Source of the DNA: Fluviicola sp.
GTDB lineage: Bacteria > Bacteroidota > Bacteroidia > Flavobacteriales_D > Crocinitomicaceae
Direction of reading: 5' to 3'
DNA: 64,000 bases
Assembly: GCA_029866325.1 (NCBI GenBank)
Contig: JARWZO010000003.1
Span: forward strand, 186,001 to 250,000
Made by a program: the position numbers and the translations under genes
The notes under the pieces: model-generated
Seen by the model: the letters and a program-made list of their open reading frames with translations, nothing else
The model's database searches: none
What the model was told of the DNA's origin: nothing
Part shown: positions 34,948-44,401 of the stretch, one piece after another
Numbering within the stretch: position 1 is the first letter of the stretch
Layout: each line of letters opens with the position of its first letter

Positions 34948-36702
34948 ATGAAATTATTATTAACATACCTAAAACGCTATAAACCACTCGTTTTTTTAGC
35001 ACTCATCCTAGCCAGTATCAATCAGGTTTTCTCGCTGTTGGATCCCACTATCTTCGGGAAAATCATCGATTACCTCAACGGTTATGTCAACGGCGGAAAG
35101 ACCATTCCGGCAGAAGAATTTTATTGGGCCATCGGAAAACTCATCGGCGCATCGATTGGTGTTGCCATGGTGAGTCGCATTGCCAAAGCGTTTCAAGATT
35201 ATTTCACCAACTTGGTGATTCAGCGCATCGGAGCAGATATTTACACCGATGGGTTAAAACACACGTTACAGGTTCCGTTTCAAGAATTTGAAGATCAGCG
35301 TAGTGGTGAAACATTGAACGTGCTGCAAAAAGTGCGTACCGACAGCGAAAAATTCATCCTTAGCTTTATCAATATCGTTTTTGCATCAATGGTCGGACTG
35401 GTGTTTGTGATGATTTACACGGCTACCGTTTTCGGCGGGCTGATTCCGGTGTACATTATTGCTGCCATTACGCTTGGAATTCTCACTAGTTACTTGTCGC
35501 GCAGAATCAAAAAAGTACAAACCACCATTGTGCGAGAAACCAAGTTATTGGCGGGAAGTACCACCGAAAGTTTGCGAAACATCGAATTGATCAAAAGTCT
35601 TGGGTTGACGAATCAAGAAACCAACCGACTCAACGATACCACACGTAAAATCCTACAACTGGAATTGAAAAAAGTGCGCGATATCCGCAGTATTTCCTTC
35701 ATTCAGGGCACATTGGTGAATCTTACGCGTCAGATCATTTTGTTCATATTGTGTTACCTGGTATTTGGAAGTATCTTGACTCCTGGTCAAATCATTACGC
35801 TTCAGTTCTTTTCCTTCTTCATTTTCGGACCCTTGCAGGAAGTTGGTTCTGTATTGATCAGCTACCGCGAAATGCAGGCTTCGATGGAAAATTTCGAGCA
35901 AATTGTGAACACACCGCTCGAAGTAAAACCGACCAATCCTGTTCCGATGGGATTCATTGAGCGTTTGCGTTTCGAAAATGTATCGTTCCGTCATAAAACA
36001 GCGCAATTCGAAGCCTTGTCTAATATCTATTTTGATGTTGAAAAAGGAGAAACTATCGCGTTTGTAGGTCCAAGTGGTTCGGGGAAAAGTACCCTAGTAA
36101 AATTGCTTGTCGGATTGTATTCTCCATTAAGCGGCGATATCAACTACAACAATATCAGTGTCAACAACCTCGATAAAGACGAATTGCAGCAACAATTGGG
36201 CTTCGTGACACAAGATACCCAACTATTTTCTGGAACCATTCGCGAAAACCTCTTGTTTGTGATGCCGAATGCTACGGAAGATGAAATCAATCAGGCATTG
36301 TCGAAAGCAGCGTGTGACAACCTCATTGAACGCAGTGAAAAAGGAATTGATACCGTAATCGGCGAAGGCGGAATGAAACTCAGTGGTGGTGAAAAACAAC
36401 GGTTATCCATTGCTCGTGCGCTCTTGCGTAGTCCGCGACTCATGGTGTTTGACGAAGCCACTTCTGCGTTGGATTCATTGACCGAAGAAGCAATCTCCAA
36501 TACCATCAAAGCTATTACCAATCAAAAAGAACACATTACAGTCTTGATTGCGCATCGTTTGTCGACTATTATGCATGCTGACCGCATTTTTGTGCTCGAA
36601 AAAGGAGTGATCATCGAAACCGGAAAACACGAAGAACTCCTTGCTGAAAAAGGCTTGTATTACGCTATGTGGCGCCAGCAGATTGGGGAACGTAGGGAAT
36701 AA
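34948..36702 (+). CDS. ABC exporter, fused permease and ATPase (MsbA-like)
   Basis: 584 aa half-transporter in the inner membrane. The N-terminal 310 residues form the six-helix exporter domain (hydrophobic stretches near 12-32, 64-78, 138-160, 165-182, 262-276, 283-300). The ATPase has Walker A GPSGSGKS (374-381), the Q-loop region FVTQDTQLFSGTIREN, signature LSGGEKQ (478-484), Walker B LMVFDE (498-503) and the H-loop IAHRL. It works as a dimer, exporting lipids, peptides or drugs; the substrate cannot be told. No accessory gene lies beside it. Confidence 0.9.
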   Translation: MKLLLTYLKRYKPLVFLALILASINQVFSLLDPTIFGKIIDYLNGYVNGGKTIPAEEFYWAIGKLIGASIGVAMVSRIAKAFQDYFTNLVIQRIGADIYTDGLKHTLQVPFQEFEDQRSGETLNVLQKVRTDSEKFILSFINIVFASMVGLVFVMIYTATVFGGLIPVYIIAAITLGILTSYLSRRIKKVQTTIVRETKLLAGSTTESLRNIELIKSLGLTNQETNRLNDTTRKILQLELKKVRDIRSISFIQGTLVNLTRQIILFILCYLVFGSILTPGQIITLQFFSFFIFGPLQEVGSVLISYREMQASMENFEQIVNTPLEVKPTNPVPMGFIERLRFENVSFRHKTAQFEALSNIYFDVEKGETIAFVGPSGSGKSTLVKLLVGLYSPLSGDINYNNISVNNLDKDELQQQLGFVTQDTQLFSGTIRENLLFVMPNATEDEINQALSKAACDNLIERSEKGIDTVIGEGGMKLSGGEKQRLSIARALLRSPRLMVFDEATSALDSLTEEAISNTIKAITNQKEHITVLIAHRLSTIMHADRIFVLEKGVIIETGKHEELLAEKGLYYAMWRQQIGERRE

Positions 36703-36711
36703 CTTCTTTTG

Positions 36712-36884
36712 GATGCTTGATGTTGGATCATTTTCGATGTTGGATGTTTGATTTTTGATGTTGGATTGAGTTCTCATCAAAAATCCAACACTGTTTTCTA
36801 AAAAAAAACAACCTCGGTTTAGAAGGGAAATCGATTTTTTACAATAAAAACACATCAAAAATCCAACATCCAACATCAAGCATC
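36712..36884. repeat. Long inverted repeat built of GATGTTGGAT words between convergent genes
   Basis: The 17-bp outer arms GATGCTTGATGTTGGAT (36712-36728) and ATCCAACATCAAGCATC (36868-36884) are perfect inverted repeats. Between them are further copies of GATGTTGGAT in one orientation and ATCAAAAATCCAACA in the other, so the 173 bp can fold on itself. The right arm overlaps the stop codon of the DUF4301 gene by two bases. It may act as a bidirectional terminator for the two converging genes. Confidence 0.7.
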
Positions 36885-38268
36885 ACCGCTGGTGGGAGGC
36901 CTCCAACAAATCCAAAATAGTCTTCACAGGACTGAATGTCGTGCTTGGAATTTCCACAAAAAGACTGTTCCAATGCGCCATGCTGCCATTCCACAATCCG
37001 GGAAGTTCAGTGAAGCAGATTTCTTTTCCGCGGTATTTTTTGTTGACGATGAAGTAATTGTCCGGATCGCTGTAGCGCATAAAATCCACTTTTGATCCGT
37101 CGTAGAGTTTTCCTGAACAGACCATCATCACCGGATTAAAGTGCGTCGATTGAATCATCAAACGGTACTGATCAGCACGGGTATTGATTTGTGCTTTTTC
37201 AACGATTTGTTTCGAAATACGGCCTTTATCATTTACCCAGAACGGTCCGCCACCGGGTAATCCTTCGTTGCGCACCATGCCGCAAACACGGATCGGGCGT
37301 TTCAGTAATTCCACGATTTGATCAAGCGGCAACATCAAATCATCCGTATGGTATAACTCGCACGATTCATTGAGTTTGATAATCGCTTCCAATGACGGAT
37401 TGGCGATGATTGAATTGATTTCTGCCTGAACCGCCAACAACAAACCACCTAGCAATTGCTGTGTTCCAATGGCTTCTTCCGAATGGTTCCAGTGCTGAAC
37501 GTTGTCGATGTTTTTAATGAAAATCACATCTGATTCTAAGGTATTCAAGTTGCTGAGCAACGCTCCATGGCCGGCAGGTCTGCGCAACGGCTCTCCGTTT
37601 TCACAAAATGCAGGTTCACCTTCTTTCGTAAAAGCAAACGCATCCGTTGCCGGATTTTGCTCACTGAAAGAAATCAATGGTTTTTTACCTGTCATTCCTT
37701 CCAAATCCTGCAAGCGTTTATTAATCAATGGCTGAAAAGCAGAACGAATGGTGAAGTGAAAATTACAGGTTTGATTGGCCACCGCCAACCCTTGTAAAAT
37801 ATGCTCGTGAAACGGATTCAACAAGAATGGTCCGTGCTTGTGAAAAGGAATAAGTCCTTTAGGCAAATGTGCCAATCCCATTCCGTTGTCATTGAGAATA
37901 TAAGCCACAAACGCGTCAATTTCCATTGTGCGTTCGCTTAGTTGATGCTGCACTTCAGGTGGGAACTGATAGAAAAACGCAAAATCTTCAATGTGATTTA
38001 AGAAGCGCTCTACCTGACCGCGATTTTCTTCGGTAGGTGAAGAAAGGAAATCGAATAAAAACTCAAACATCCGCGACCCAGAACCAGAGGCTGGTATAAA
38101 ATAGGCTTTCGATTCGTCGGAATGATGAAATAATTCACGCAAACGTTTGGCATCTTCATCGGCAATAGCCACAATTCCTTCGCCCAATTTACAAGGTGCA
38201 TGCAATAATAATTCCGGCTGAGCTTGCGCTATACGGGTTTGTTGTTCCTCAAGTGTAGTATTTGGCAT
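36883..38268 (-). CDS. DUF4301 family protein, nucleotidyltransferase-like
   Basis: 461 aa, cytoplasmic. It carries a PASGSGSRMFEFLFD loop (about 59-73) resembling the nucleotide-binding signature of sugar-nucleotidyltransferases, and HLPKGLIPFHKHG, RRPAGHGALL, FIKNIDNVQHW and PGGGPFWVND, all typical of the Bacteroidota DUF4301 family. The likely but unproven activity is nucleotidyl transfer to a sugar phosphate. It is divergent from the methyltransferase gene, with about 40 bases between the starts. Confidence 0.83.
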   Translation of the reverse strand: MPNTTLEEQQTRIAQAQPELLLHAPCKLGEGIVAIADEDAKRLRELFHHSDESKAYFIPASGSGSRMFEFLFDFLSSPTEENRGQVERFLNHIEDFAFFYQFPPEVQHQLSERTMEIDAFVAYILNDNGMGLAHLPKGLIPFHKHGPFLLNPFHEHILQGLAVANQTCNFHFTIRSAFQPLINKRLQDLEGMTGKKPLISFSEQNPATDAFAFTKEGEPAFCENGEPLRRPAGHGALLSNLNTLESDVIFIKNIDNVQHWNHSEEAIGTQQLLGGLLLAVQAEINSIIANPSLEAIIKLNESCELYHTDDLMLPLDQIVELLKRPIRVCGMVRNEGLPGGGPFWVNDKGRISKQIVEKAQINTRADQYRLMIQSTHFNPVMMVCSGKLYDGSKVDFMRYSDPDNYFIVNKKYRGKEICFTELPGLWNGSMAHWNSLFVEIPSTTFSPVKTILDLLEASHQR

Positions 38269-38308
38269 TCAATGCAACTATTATGTAGTGTTTTTGTTAC
38301 TTTGCACC

Positions 38309-39100
38309 ATGCAACACAGTCGTTCTTATTGGTCGTTCTTCCGTCAGGCAAAAGGTCGACATGGCGTTCACTCTCCGTTTGTTTTTCAACTCGTGGATAC
38401 CTGTTTAACGACAAAGGTTGAGAAAAATTTTAACATACTTCGAAAAAAGTGGTATGCTCAATTGAAGCATGATCGCGAACCGTTTTCCGTCATCGATTTG
38501 GGAGCCGGATCTAAACAATTGTCGCAAACCCGCACCAAACAACAGTTGCTCACCACTAGTTCGAGCAGCGGAATTTACGGCGATGTCTTGTACCAATTGG
38601 CGTATTTTTTCAAACCGTCGCATGTACTTGAATTGGGTACTTCGCTCGGAATAGGAACGGTTCAGTTGAAAATGGGCGCTCCGAAATCGCACATCATTAC
38701 CGTTGAAGGTTGCCCTACTACCCTTTCCAAAGCCTGTCAATCGTTTGATTACTGGAAGTTAGACGGTATCACGACGATCAATGCTTCGTTCAAAGAATTT
38801 TTGGCGCAACCCGTTTTTGTGCAATACGATCTGATTTTCATAGACGGTCACCACAACGGAGATTCCACGCTGGAATACCTAGAATTACTGCAACAGCATT
38901 CGCACGAAGAAACGCTTTTTATCTTCGACGATATACGTTGGAGCGATGATATGTGGGAAGCCTGGAAAACCATCGTAAGTGACGAACGCTTTCACGTAAC
39001 GGTTGATTTGGGCAGAATGGGACTCGTTTGGCGCCGACCGCAACAATTGAAAGAACAGTTCACCATTCGACCGAAAATTTGGAAGAACAAACTTTTTTAG
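38309..39100 (+). CDS. Class I SAM-dependent methyltransferase
   Basis: 263 aa from the ATG at 38309 (MQHSRSYWSFFRQAKGRHG); the longer frame starts at a GTG and overlaps the promoter region. The SAM-binding signature is HVLELGTSLGIGTVQL (about 110-125), followed by IITVEGCP and LIFIDGHHNGDSTLEYLE, the layout of O-methyltransferase-like enzymes whose DGxH motif lies near the active site. The N-terminal GRHGVHSPFVFQ is shared by an uncharacterised Bacteroidota group. Substrate unknown. Confidence 0.82.
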   Translation: MQHSRSYWSFFRQAKGRHGVHSPFVFQLVDTCLTTKVEKNFNILRKKWYAQLKHDREPFSVIDLGAGSKQLSQTRTKQQLLTTSSSSGIYGDVLYQLAYFFKPSHVLELGTSLGIGTVQLKMGAPKSHIITVEGCPTTLSKACQSFDYWKLDGITTINASFKEFLAQPVFVQYDLIFIDGHHNGDSTLEYLELLQQHSHEETLFIFDDIRWSDDMWEAWKTIVSDERFHVTVDLGRMGLVWRRPQQLKEQFTIRPKIWKNKLF

Positions 39101-39165
39101 TTTCCTCCAACTCCCCAGTTCCCCAATTACTAGTTCCCATTTACTAAAAAAGTTATCTTTAAATC

Positions 39166-39717
39166 ATGAAAATTTACACCAAAAAAGGCGATAGCGGCAC
39201 TACCGGATTGATCGGAGGAACGCGTTTACCAAAGCACCATATTCGCATCGAATCGTACGGCACGGTTGATGAATTGAACAGTTATATTGGTTTGATGCGC
39301 GATCTGATTGCAGACCAAACCCTTACTCCCGTTTTGTTGGAAATTCAGGATCGCTTGTTTACCATCGGTTCTCATTTGGCGGCCGATCCGGTGAAATCGA
39401 AAATGGAATTACCCAAATTACTGGAAGCCGATGTGACATTTCTCGAAACGGAGATCGACGTGATGGATGCACAACTGGAACCGATGAAATTCTTTGTACT
39501 TCCGGGCGGACATCCAACGGTTTCTCATTGCCATATTGCGCGTTGTGTTTGCAGAAGAGCAGAGCGTTTGATATCACATTTGGCCGAAAACGAACCCGTT
39601 GAAGCCTTGATTGGAGCCTATATGAATCGCCTGAGTGATTACTTATTCATGCTTTCGCGCAAACTTACCAAAGATTTGGGTGCAGAAGAGATGCCTTGGA
39701 AGCCTAGAAACAACTGA
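39166..39717 (+). CDS. PduO-type cob(I)alamin adenosyltransferase
   Basis: 183 aa, the normal length of the family. It attaches the adenosyl group of ATP to cob(I)alamin to make coenzyme B12, needed by enzymes such as methylmalonyl-CoA mutase. The family signature is complete: MKIYTKKGDSGTTGLIGG (ATP-binding N-terminus), SYGTVDELNSYIGL and, in the C-terminal helices, RRAERLISHL and YMNRLSDYLFMLSR. No B12 riboswitch is visible in the 65 bases upstream. Confidence 0.93.
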   Translation: MKIYTKKGDSGTTGLIGGTRLPKHHIRIESYGTVDELNSYIGLMRDLIADQTLTPVLLEIQDRLFTIGSHLAADPVKSKMELPKLLEADVTFLETEIDVMDAQLEPMKFFVLPGGHPTVSHCHIARCVCRRAERLISHLAENEPVEALIGAYMNRLSDYLFMLSRKLTKDLGAEEMPWKPRNN

Positions 39718-39773
39718 TTTTCAATTGTTTAAAAAATAGTTCGAAACATTTTTTTCTTTCCTCACCAATGTAC

Positions 39774-39803
39774 TTGGATTTTTTGAAAATAAGATTATTT
39801 TTG
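39774..39803 (+). promoter_or_regulatory. Promoter TTG-N19-TATTTTTG for the DUF2795 gene
   Basis: A -33 TTG at 39774-39776 and -7 TATTTTTG at 39796-39803 lie 28 bases before the ATG at 39832. Confidence 0.68.
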
Positions 39804-39831
39804 CGCCACAAACACTAATACTCTTTAGAAG

Positions 39832-40053
39832 ATGTACTGGACACTAGAATTAGCATCATATTTGGAGGACGCTCCATGGCCTGCATCAAAAGACGAATTG
39901 ATCGATTACGCAATTCGCGCAGGAGCACCATTGGAAGTGGTAGAGAATTTACAGGATTTGGAAGACGAAGGCGATATTTACGAAAGTATCGAGGAAATTT
40001 GGCCTGACTATCCGTCAAAAGACGACTTCTTGTTTAATGAAGATGAATATTAA
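39832..40053 (+). CDS. Small DUF2795 protein
   Basis: 73 aa, very acidic, cytoplasmic. The sequence (MYWTLELASYLEDAPWPASK, then DELIDYAIRAGAP, then EIWPDYPSKDDFLF) is that of the strongly conserved short Bacteroidota DUF2795 family, whose role is not known. It has its own promoter and a strong terminator, so it is a monocistronic, probably well-expressed small gene. Confidence 0.88.
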   Translation: MYWTLELASYLEDAPWPASKDELIDYAIRAGAPLEVVENLQDLEDEGDIYESIEEIWPDYPSKDDFLFNEDEY

Positions 40054-40074
40054 GAAATTCAATCTCCTTAGTAA

Positions 40075-40102
40075 AAACCGCCTTAGTTAGGCGGTTTTTT
40101 TT
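40075..40102 (+). terminator. Terminator of the DUF2795 gene
   Basis: AAACCGCCT (40075-40083) pairs perfectly with AGGCGGTTT (40089-40097), followed by a T run. Confidence 0.9.
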
Positions 40103-40164
40103 GTTTTATCCGTTTGTGATACAAACTGCCTTAGATCTTCCAAAAATGGTTCATTCAAAACGAC

Positions 40165-40172
40165 TACTTTTG
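40165..40172 (+). promoter_or_regulatory. -7 box TACTTTTG for the CAP-domain gene
   Basis: TACTTTTG lies 24 bases before the ATG of the CAP-domain gene. No clear -33 TTG is present. Confidence 0.5.
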
Positions 40173-40196
40173 TAAACATCACCTTGAAAAGTATAC

Positions 40197-42497
40197 ATGA
40201 AACGCTTATTTACCTTACTTCTTTTCACAACTCTTAGCTTTAGTGCTTTATCTCAGCTAACTAGCAGTGATATTTCTGAGCTCAGAATAGAATTACTTCG
40301 GCTAATCAATCAAGAACGAAATTTGAAAGGACTGAATTCACTTGCTTTTGATCCGAAACTAAAAGAAGCCGCCGAATTTCACAGCGATTACATGGTTAAA
40401 AAACAGGTTCTGTCTCATGAACAAACCTCACAGTCAACCAAAACCCCTGAAGACCGCGTCAAAAAAGCAAATGGAAAAGAATTTGAAATTGTAGGCGAAA
40501 ACATTCTTTACACCGTTCCGCAAACATTTCCGCTAAAGAAAAAGGCTGTTTTGGATTTGGCTAACACGATGTTTCTTCAATGGAAAAATTCACCACCACA
40601 TTATGCCAATATTCTTCATTCGGAATATGTCTTAACCGACTTTGGGTTCTCGGTTGATCTTAAAACCAATCACGTATATGCAACCGAAGTATTCGGAACG
40701 AAAGGAATACAAGTTCCGGGGCAGTTATCGGAAAATGCCTTTGGAATTAGAAAAGGAGATAATAGCTGCGAGGGACTCATTCAAGAATACGATGGTTTAA
40801 TCACAAATCTTGGAAATGCAATCGGTGTCAATAATAAAGACATCATTCTTTATTATAATGATGTCGAATATATTACCTCCTTTCTCACCAATCAAAACGA
40901 TGGTATTGCGGTTGATTTGCTACTAGATAGTCAAATGGCATGCGGAAAACCAAACGAACTTGATTTTTCTCCGGTTTATGACGGCATTTTATTACAGCCC
41001 GTTTACAGAGATGCATTATTCGCCAATAATGAAGCAAAAGGAGATTACCGGTTCATCTCGAAAATCGGAACCATTCCGGAACAATATAACACAGAAGAAC
41101 TTTCGGTTTCATTGATCATCATAAAAAATGGCATGGCTTGTTCATACACCTACCCTGTAGAAATCCCTAGTGCGACTTATCAGCTTAGCGATGTCCAACC
41201 TATACTCAAAGAAGAAGCCAATGCAACGTTTACGCGTACTGGAATTATTTATTCGGAAGAAAAAGAATATGACTTTAAACGGAATGTTGTTTACAGTGAA
41301 AAACAACAATCGTATGAGAAATATCCAGGTAGTATTTATTCCGTAAGTATAATTAGTTACAGCTCTGTTGAAGGAAGTTTAAAAAACAACGAACGCTTGC
41401 ATAACGACAGAGCACAATACATCCTTCGTAAACTGCACAATGAACGCAACTTTAGTGACTCTGTTGTACATATTACTGCCATGGAGAATTGGCCTAAAAT
41501 GCGCTTTCAACTCAATTATTTCGATCTGGAATCGCTTTCTAATCAGTCAAACGATTCCATCAAAAACTATTTGCGGTTAAATTCCTCTCCTTTTTGGGAT
41601 TCGTTACTCTATACACAACGGAAATCAACCGCAATCATAAACATAAAAGGCACACTCGATTCAACGGCGGATTATAGAGAATTGCTGAATTTGAATTTGC
41701 GAACCGCAATTGCTGAAAAAAACGATCAACTTGCCAATAAAGCGCTTTATGAATTATTTCAAGTTGACGATCCAACAATAATCGGAACATTATTGGAACC
41801 TTTTGTTTTTCAGGCACTCACTACAAATCCTGAGTTGGTTCAAAACGCAGCTGCTGTGTTGGCAAAAGAAACCAACTATTATCTCTATCCCTGTGCCGAA
41901 TTTATCGATGCCTGGATTTACCGGCTGGATGAATTATCACCTGAAGCAAAACACAATCTGATCAATCTATACACCCATTTGTCAGTTGCATTAATCGATG
42001 AATGGGATGTGCCTTCACAGCGTTTGGCAAAAGTAATCCATCCGTCTAAGGTATACGAGACTGCCAATATGCTAAACAATGAATCGTTGTTGTTGAATTT
42101 TCATTTAGCTGCCATTGATTATTTCGGACAAATAAACGACGGTCCCAATATCAGCCGGTCATTTAATTTCATTGTAAAGCACTTCAAAAAAGCAACGCTT
42201 TCAGAACAAGAACGAATTGATTTGGCACTTTTCTTTAATAACTGGACACAATATCATTCTACGATTGATCTGCTGTATTCAGGTATTGACTCCCCTACTT
42301 TTTCGGAGGAATCGGCATTTATTCTTCTTGCAACCGCATTCGCATATCAATCAACCTTGACTGATGATCAACGGCTACAGATTCAGGAACGTGCTTATAC
42401 ATTTAATCCTGATCTCTGGTGTGAGTTCATTCGAAAAAACAAACAACTCAAACGCATTACTTTTGTGAAAAATGCATTCTGTAGCAGGTGTAATTAA
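40197..42497 (+). CDS. Secreted CAP-domain protein with an OmpA-like middle and helical C-terminal region
   Basis: 766 aa with signal peptide MKRLFTLLLFTTLSFSALSQ. Residues about 25-175 are a CAP/SCP domain: LLRLINQERNLKGL, AAEFHSDYMVKKQVLSHEQ, GENILY and NSPPHYANILH, with histidines where the family's cavity ligands lie. Around 380-415 is a stretch (SIISYSSVEGSLKNNERLHNDRA, then QYILRKL) that matches the end of OmpA-like peptidoglycan-binding domains. The C-terminal 300 residues are predicted helical and repeat-like. There is no T9SS tail, so it is probably periplasmic or membrane-attached. Function unknown. Confidence 0.78.
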   Translation: MKRLFTLLLFTTLSFSALSQLTSSDISELRIELLRLINQERNLKGLNSLAFDPKLKEAAEFHSDYMVKKQVLSHEQTSQSTKTPEDRVKKANGKEFEIVGENILYTVPQTFPLKKKAVLDLANTMFLQWKNSPPHYANILHSEYVLTDFGFSVDLKTNHVYATEVFGTKGIQVPGQLSENAFGIRKGDNSCEGLIQEYDGLITNLGNAIGVNNKDIILYYNDVEYITSFLTNQNDGIAVDLLLDSQMACGKPNELDFSPVYDGILLQPVYRDALFANNEAKGDYRFISKIGTIPEQYNTEELSVSLIIIKNGMACSYTYPVEIPSATYQLSDVQPILKEEANATFTRTGIIYSEEKEYDFKRNVVYSEKQQSYEKYPGSIYSVSIISYSSVEGSLKNNERLHNDRAQYILRKLHNERNFSDSVVHITAMENWPKMRFQLNYFDLESLSNQSNDSIKNYLRLNSSPFWDSLLYTQRKSTAIINIKGTLDSTADYRELLNLNLRTAIAEKNDQLANKALYELFQVDDPTIIGTLLEPFVFQALTTNPELVQNAAAVLAKETNYYLYPCAEFIDAWIYRLDELSPEAKHNLINLYTHLSVALIDEWDVPSQRLAKVIHPSKVYETANMLNNESLLLNFHLAAIDYFGQINDGPNISRSFNFIVKHFKKATLSEQERIDLALFFNNWTQYHSTIDLLYSGIDSPTFSEESAFILLATAFAYQSTLTDDQRLQIQERAYTFNPDLWCEFIRKNKQLKRITFVKNAFCSRCN

Positions 42498-42641
42498 CAC
42501 AAACGAGGCAAACACATTTTTAGAATCACCAATCTCAAACAGATTGATTCGTTTTAATTATATGAAACTACTTATCAATCTTGTGCTTTGCCTTGACTTC
42601 TATTGTTCAGGCTAATAACCATTTCAATCCGTTTAAAAATG

Positions 42642-42649
42642 TACTTTTG
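42642..42649 (+). promoter_or_regulatory. -7 box TACTTTTG for the serine hydrolase gene
   Basis: TACTTTTG lies 75 bases before the ATG at 42725, implying a leader of about 70 bases. No -33 TTG is clear at the expected distance. Confidence 0.4.
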
Positions 42650-42724
42650 CGATTGTGTTAAGAATCGAATAACTTGAGTAGTTTTCCAACAACAATATCA
42701 CAACCGAACGAGCGTTTTTACGCT

Positions 42725-44401
42725 ATGTCGCGATGGATACTGTCTCTTTTTTTCTGTAGTACGATCATTGGTGTTTGCTCATCCGTGAATGCACAGGAAT
42801 TTCGAAAAGAAGCACTGGATTCGCTGCTCAATCAACCCAACAGAGGACGTATGCCCGGATTCGCTGTTCGCATTCTCAAAAACAACGAAGTCATCTACAC
42901 TACCCAATTTGGAATGGCCAATACCCGGAAACGAACCCCGATGAGCCAAACTTCCATCATGAACATCGGTTCGGTGACCAAACAATTTACGGCTTACACT
43001 ATTTATTTATTGGAAGAGCGTGGTTTATTGCTCACGACCGACGACATTCACACCTACTTGCCTGAACTCCCCGATTTCGGTCAGCCGATCACGCTAAAGC
43101 ATTTGCTGGCACATACCAGCGGACTGCGCGATTACCCCGATTTGATTTCGTTGTTGAATCAATCGAATAACCGCAATCTTCAGTATTCGGAAATGGTCGA
43201 GTTTCTGCAAACGCACAAAGAACTCAACTTTAATCCCGGAACACAATTCTGTTATTCGAATACCGGTTACATGATGCTGGCCGCAGTTATCGAACGTGTT
43301 TCCAAGCTATCGTATGCCCAGTTTTTGAAACAGGAAGTTTTTGATCCGTTGAACATGAAAACCGCGTTTGTGAATGAAGGCATTTTGAGCGAACAAGCTG
43401 ACGGAACTAGTAATTACCTCATCAACGAAGCCAAAACCAAAGCGTTTAAAAGTCGTGCTCACCGCGATGTGATTGGCGCAACGGGTGTTTTTTGTTCATT
43501 GGAAGATTTAAGCGCTTGGAATCAGCTATTTGTGAATCACGAAACAGGGCGAAACCGTTCAGCTGTCATTGCCAAAATGGAAAGCGGAGCTTCGTTGTCG
43601 GATGGGTCAAGCTGTCATTACGGCGGAGGATTGATTCTCAAAAATTACCGCGGAGAACGCGTAGTGGAACATTCGGGTGGCTGGGGAGAATACCTTACGC
43701 AATACAGACGGTTTCCGGCTCAAGGAATCACGATCATGATTGTGACCAATAGTTTATTGGATTCTCCTTTCGAAATCTGCGACAACATCTCGAACCTCCT
43801 GATTGATTTCGAAGACCACAATCACCCCGAACCACTGAGCTTTGAAGGATTATCACTGGCCGAAATGAACGGCACTTACCTGTCGGAAGACAATATTATC
43901 CGGCATGTAACGGGCAACGATTCCACACACCAACTTCGGGTGTATAATTCTACCAAGACTGTTTACAGCACGTATTCACTGCAAACCCTAGAATCTCTGG
44001 CCGACCAAACAACCGGTTTGTTTTTCGCTGATTCTGCCGGCAATGAATTGGTGTTTCACCTACTGAAAGACAACACCAAACAATTCATTTGGTATGCAGG
44101 TACCTATTTTCAAACCAAGCGCATCTACACTGCTGTTACTCCGTTTACCGCTTACACGCCTTCTTTCCAGGGGAAATACTACTCCAAAGAAATGCACCGA
44201 ACCGTGAAAGTAAAGTACAATCGTAGAAAACAGGAACTGGTGCTGGTGCTATTCAGACTGATTCGTTACCGCACCAAACCTGTAGGTCAATCTGTTTTTC
44301 AATTGGAAATAGACGACGATCCGTACATTATTCGTTTTGTAGACAACGCTTTTGTATTCGGGAATGATTGGGTGTACAACCTGAAAGTCGAAAGGAAGTA
44401 A
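42725..44401 (+). CDS. Serine hydrolase, class C beta-lactamase/penicillin-binding family
   Basis: 558 aa from the ATG at 42725 (MSRWILSLFFCSTIIGVCSS, a signal peptide cleaved near NAQ); the longer frame starts at a TTG in another leader. Active-site motifs are all present: SVTK (S83, K86), YSN in CYSNTGYMMLA, and HSGG in VEHSGGWGEY. The 200 residues after the catalytic domain form a beta-rich extension seen in many Bacteroidota members. Substrates could be cell-wall peptides or esters; true beta-lactamase activity is not implied. Confidence 0.88.
   Translation: MSRWILSLFFCSTIIGVCSSVNAQEFRKEALDSLLNQPNRGRMPGFAVRILKNNEVIYTTQFGMANTRKRTPMSQTSIMNIGSVTKQFTAYTIYLLEERGLLLTTDDIHTYLPELPDFGQPITLKHLLAHTSGLRDYPDLISLLNQSNNRNLQYSEMVEFLQTHKELNFNPGTQFCYSNTGYMMLAAVIERVSKLSYAQFLKQEVFDPLNMKTAFVNEGILSEQADGTSNYLINEAKTKAFKSRAHRDVIGATGVFCSLEDLSAWNQLFVNHETGRNRSAVIAKMESGASLSDGSSCHYGGGLILKNYRGERVVEHSGGWGEYLTQYRRFPAQGITIMIVTNSLLDSPFEICDNISNLLIDFEDHNHPEPLSFEGLSLAEMNGTYLSEDNIIRHVTGNDSTHQLRVYNSTKTVYSTYSLQTLESLADQTTGLFFADSAGNELVFHLLKDNTKQFIWYAGTYFQTKRIYTAVTPFTAYTPSFQGKYYSKEMHRTVKVKYNRRKQELVLVLFRLIRYRTKPVGQSVFQLEIDDDPYIIRFVDNAFVFGNDWVYNLKVERK

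Noticed and set aside
39101-39165. Cobalamin riboswitch before the adenosyltransferase gene
   Set aside because: The gap is only 65 bases and has no B12-box-like sequence or room for the fold.
42674-42724. Upstream TTG start for the serine hydrolase
   Set aside because: The extension hides the signal peptide behind 17 polar residues; the ATG at 42725 is better.
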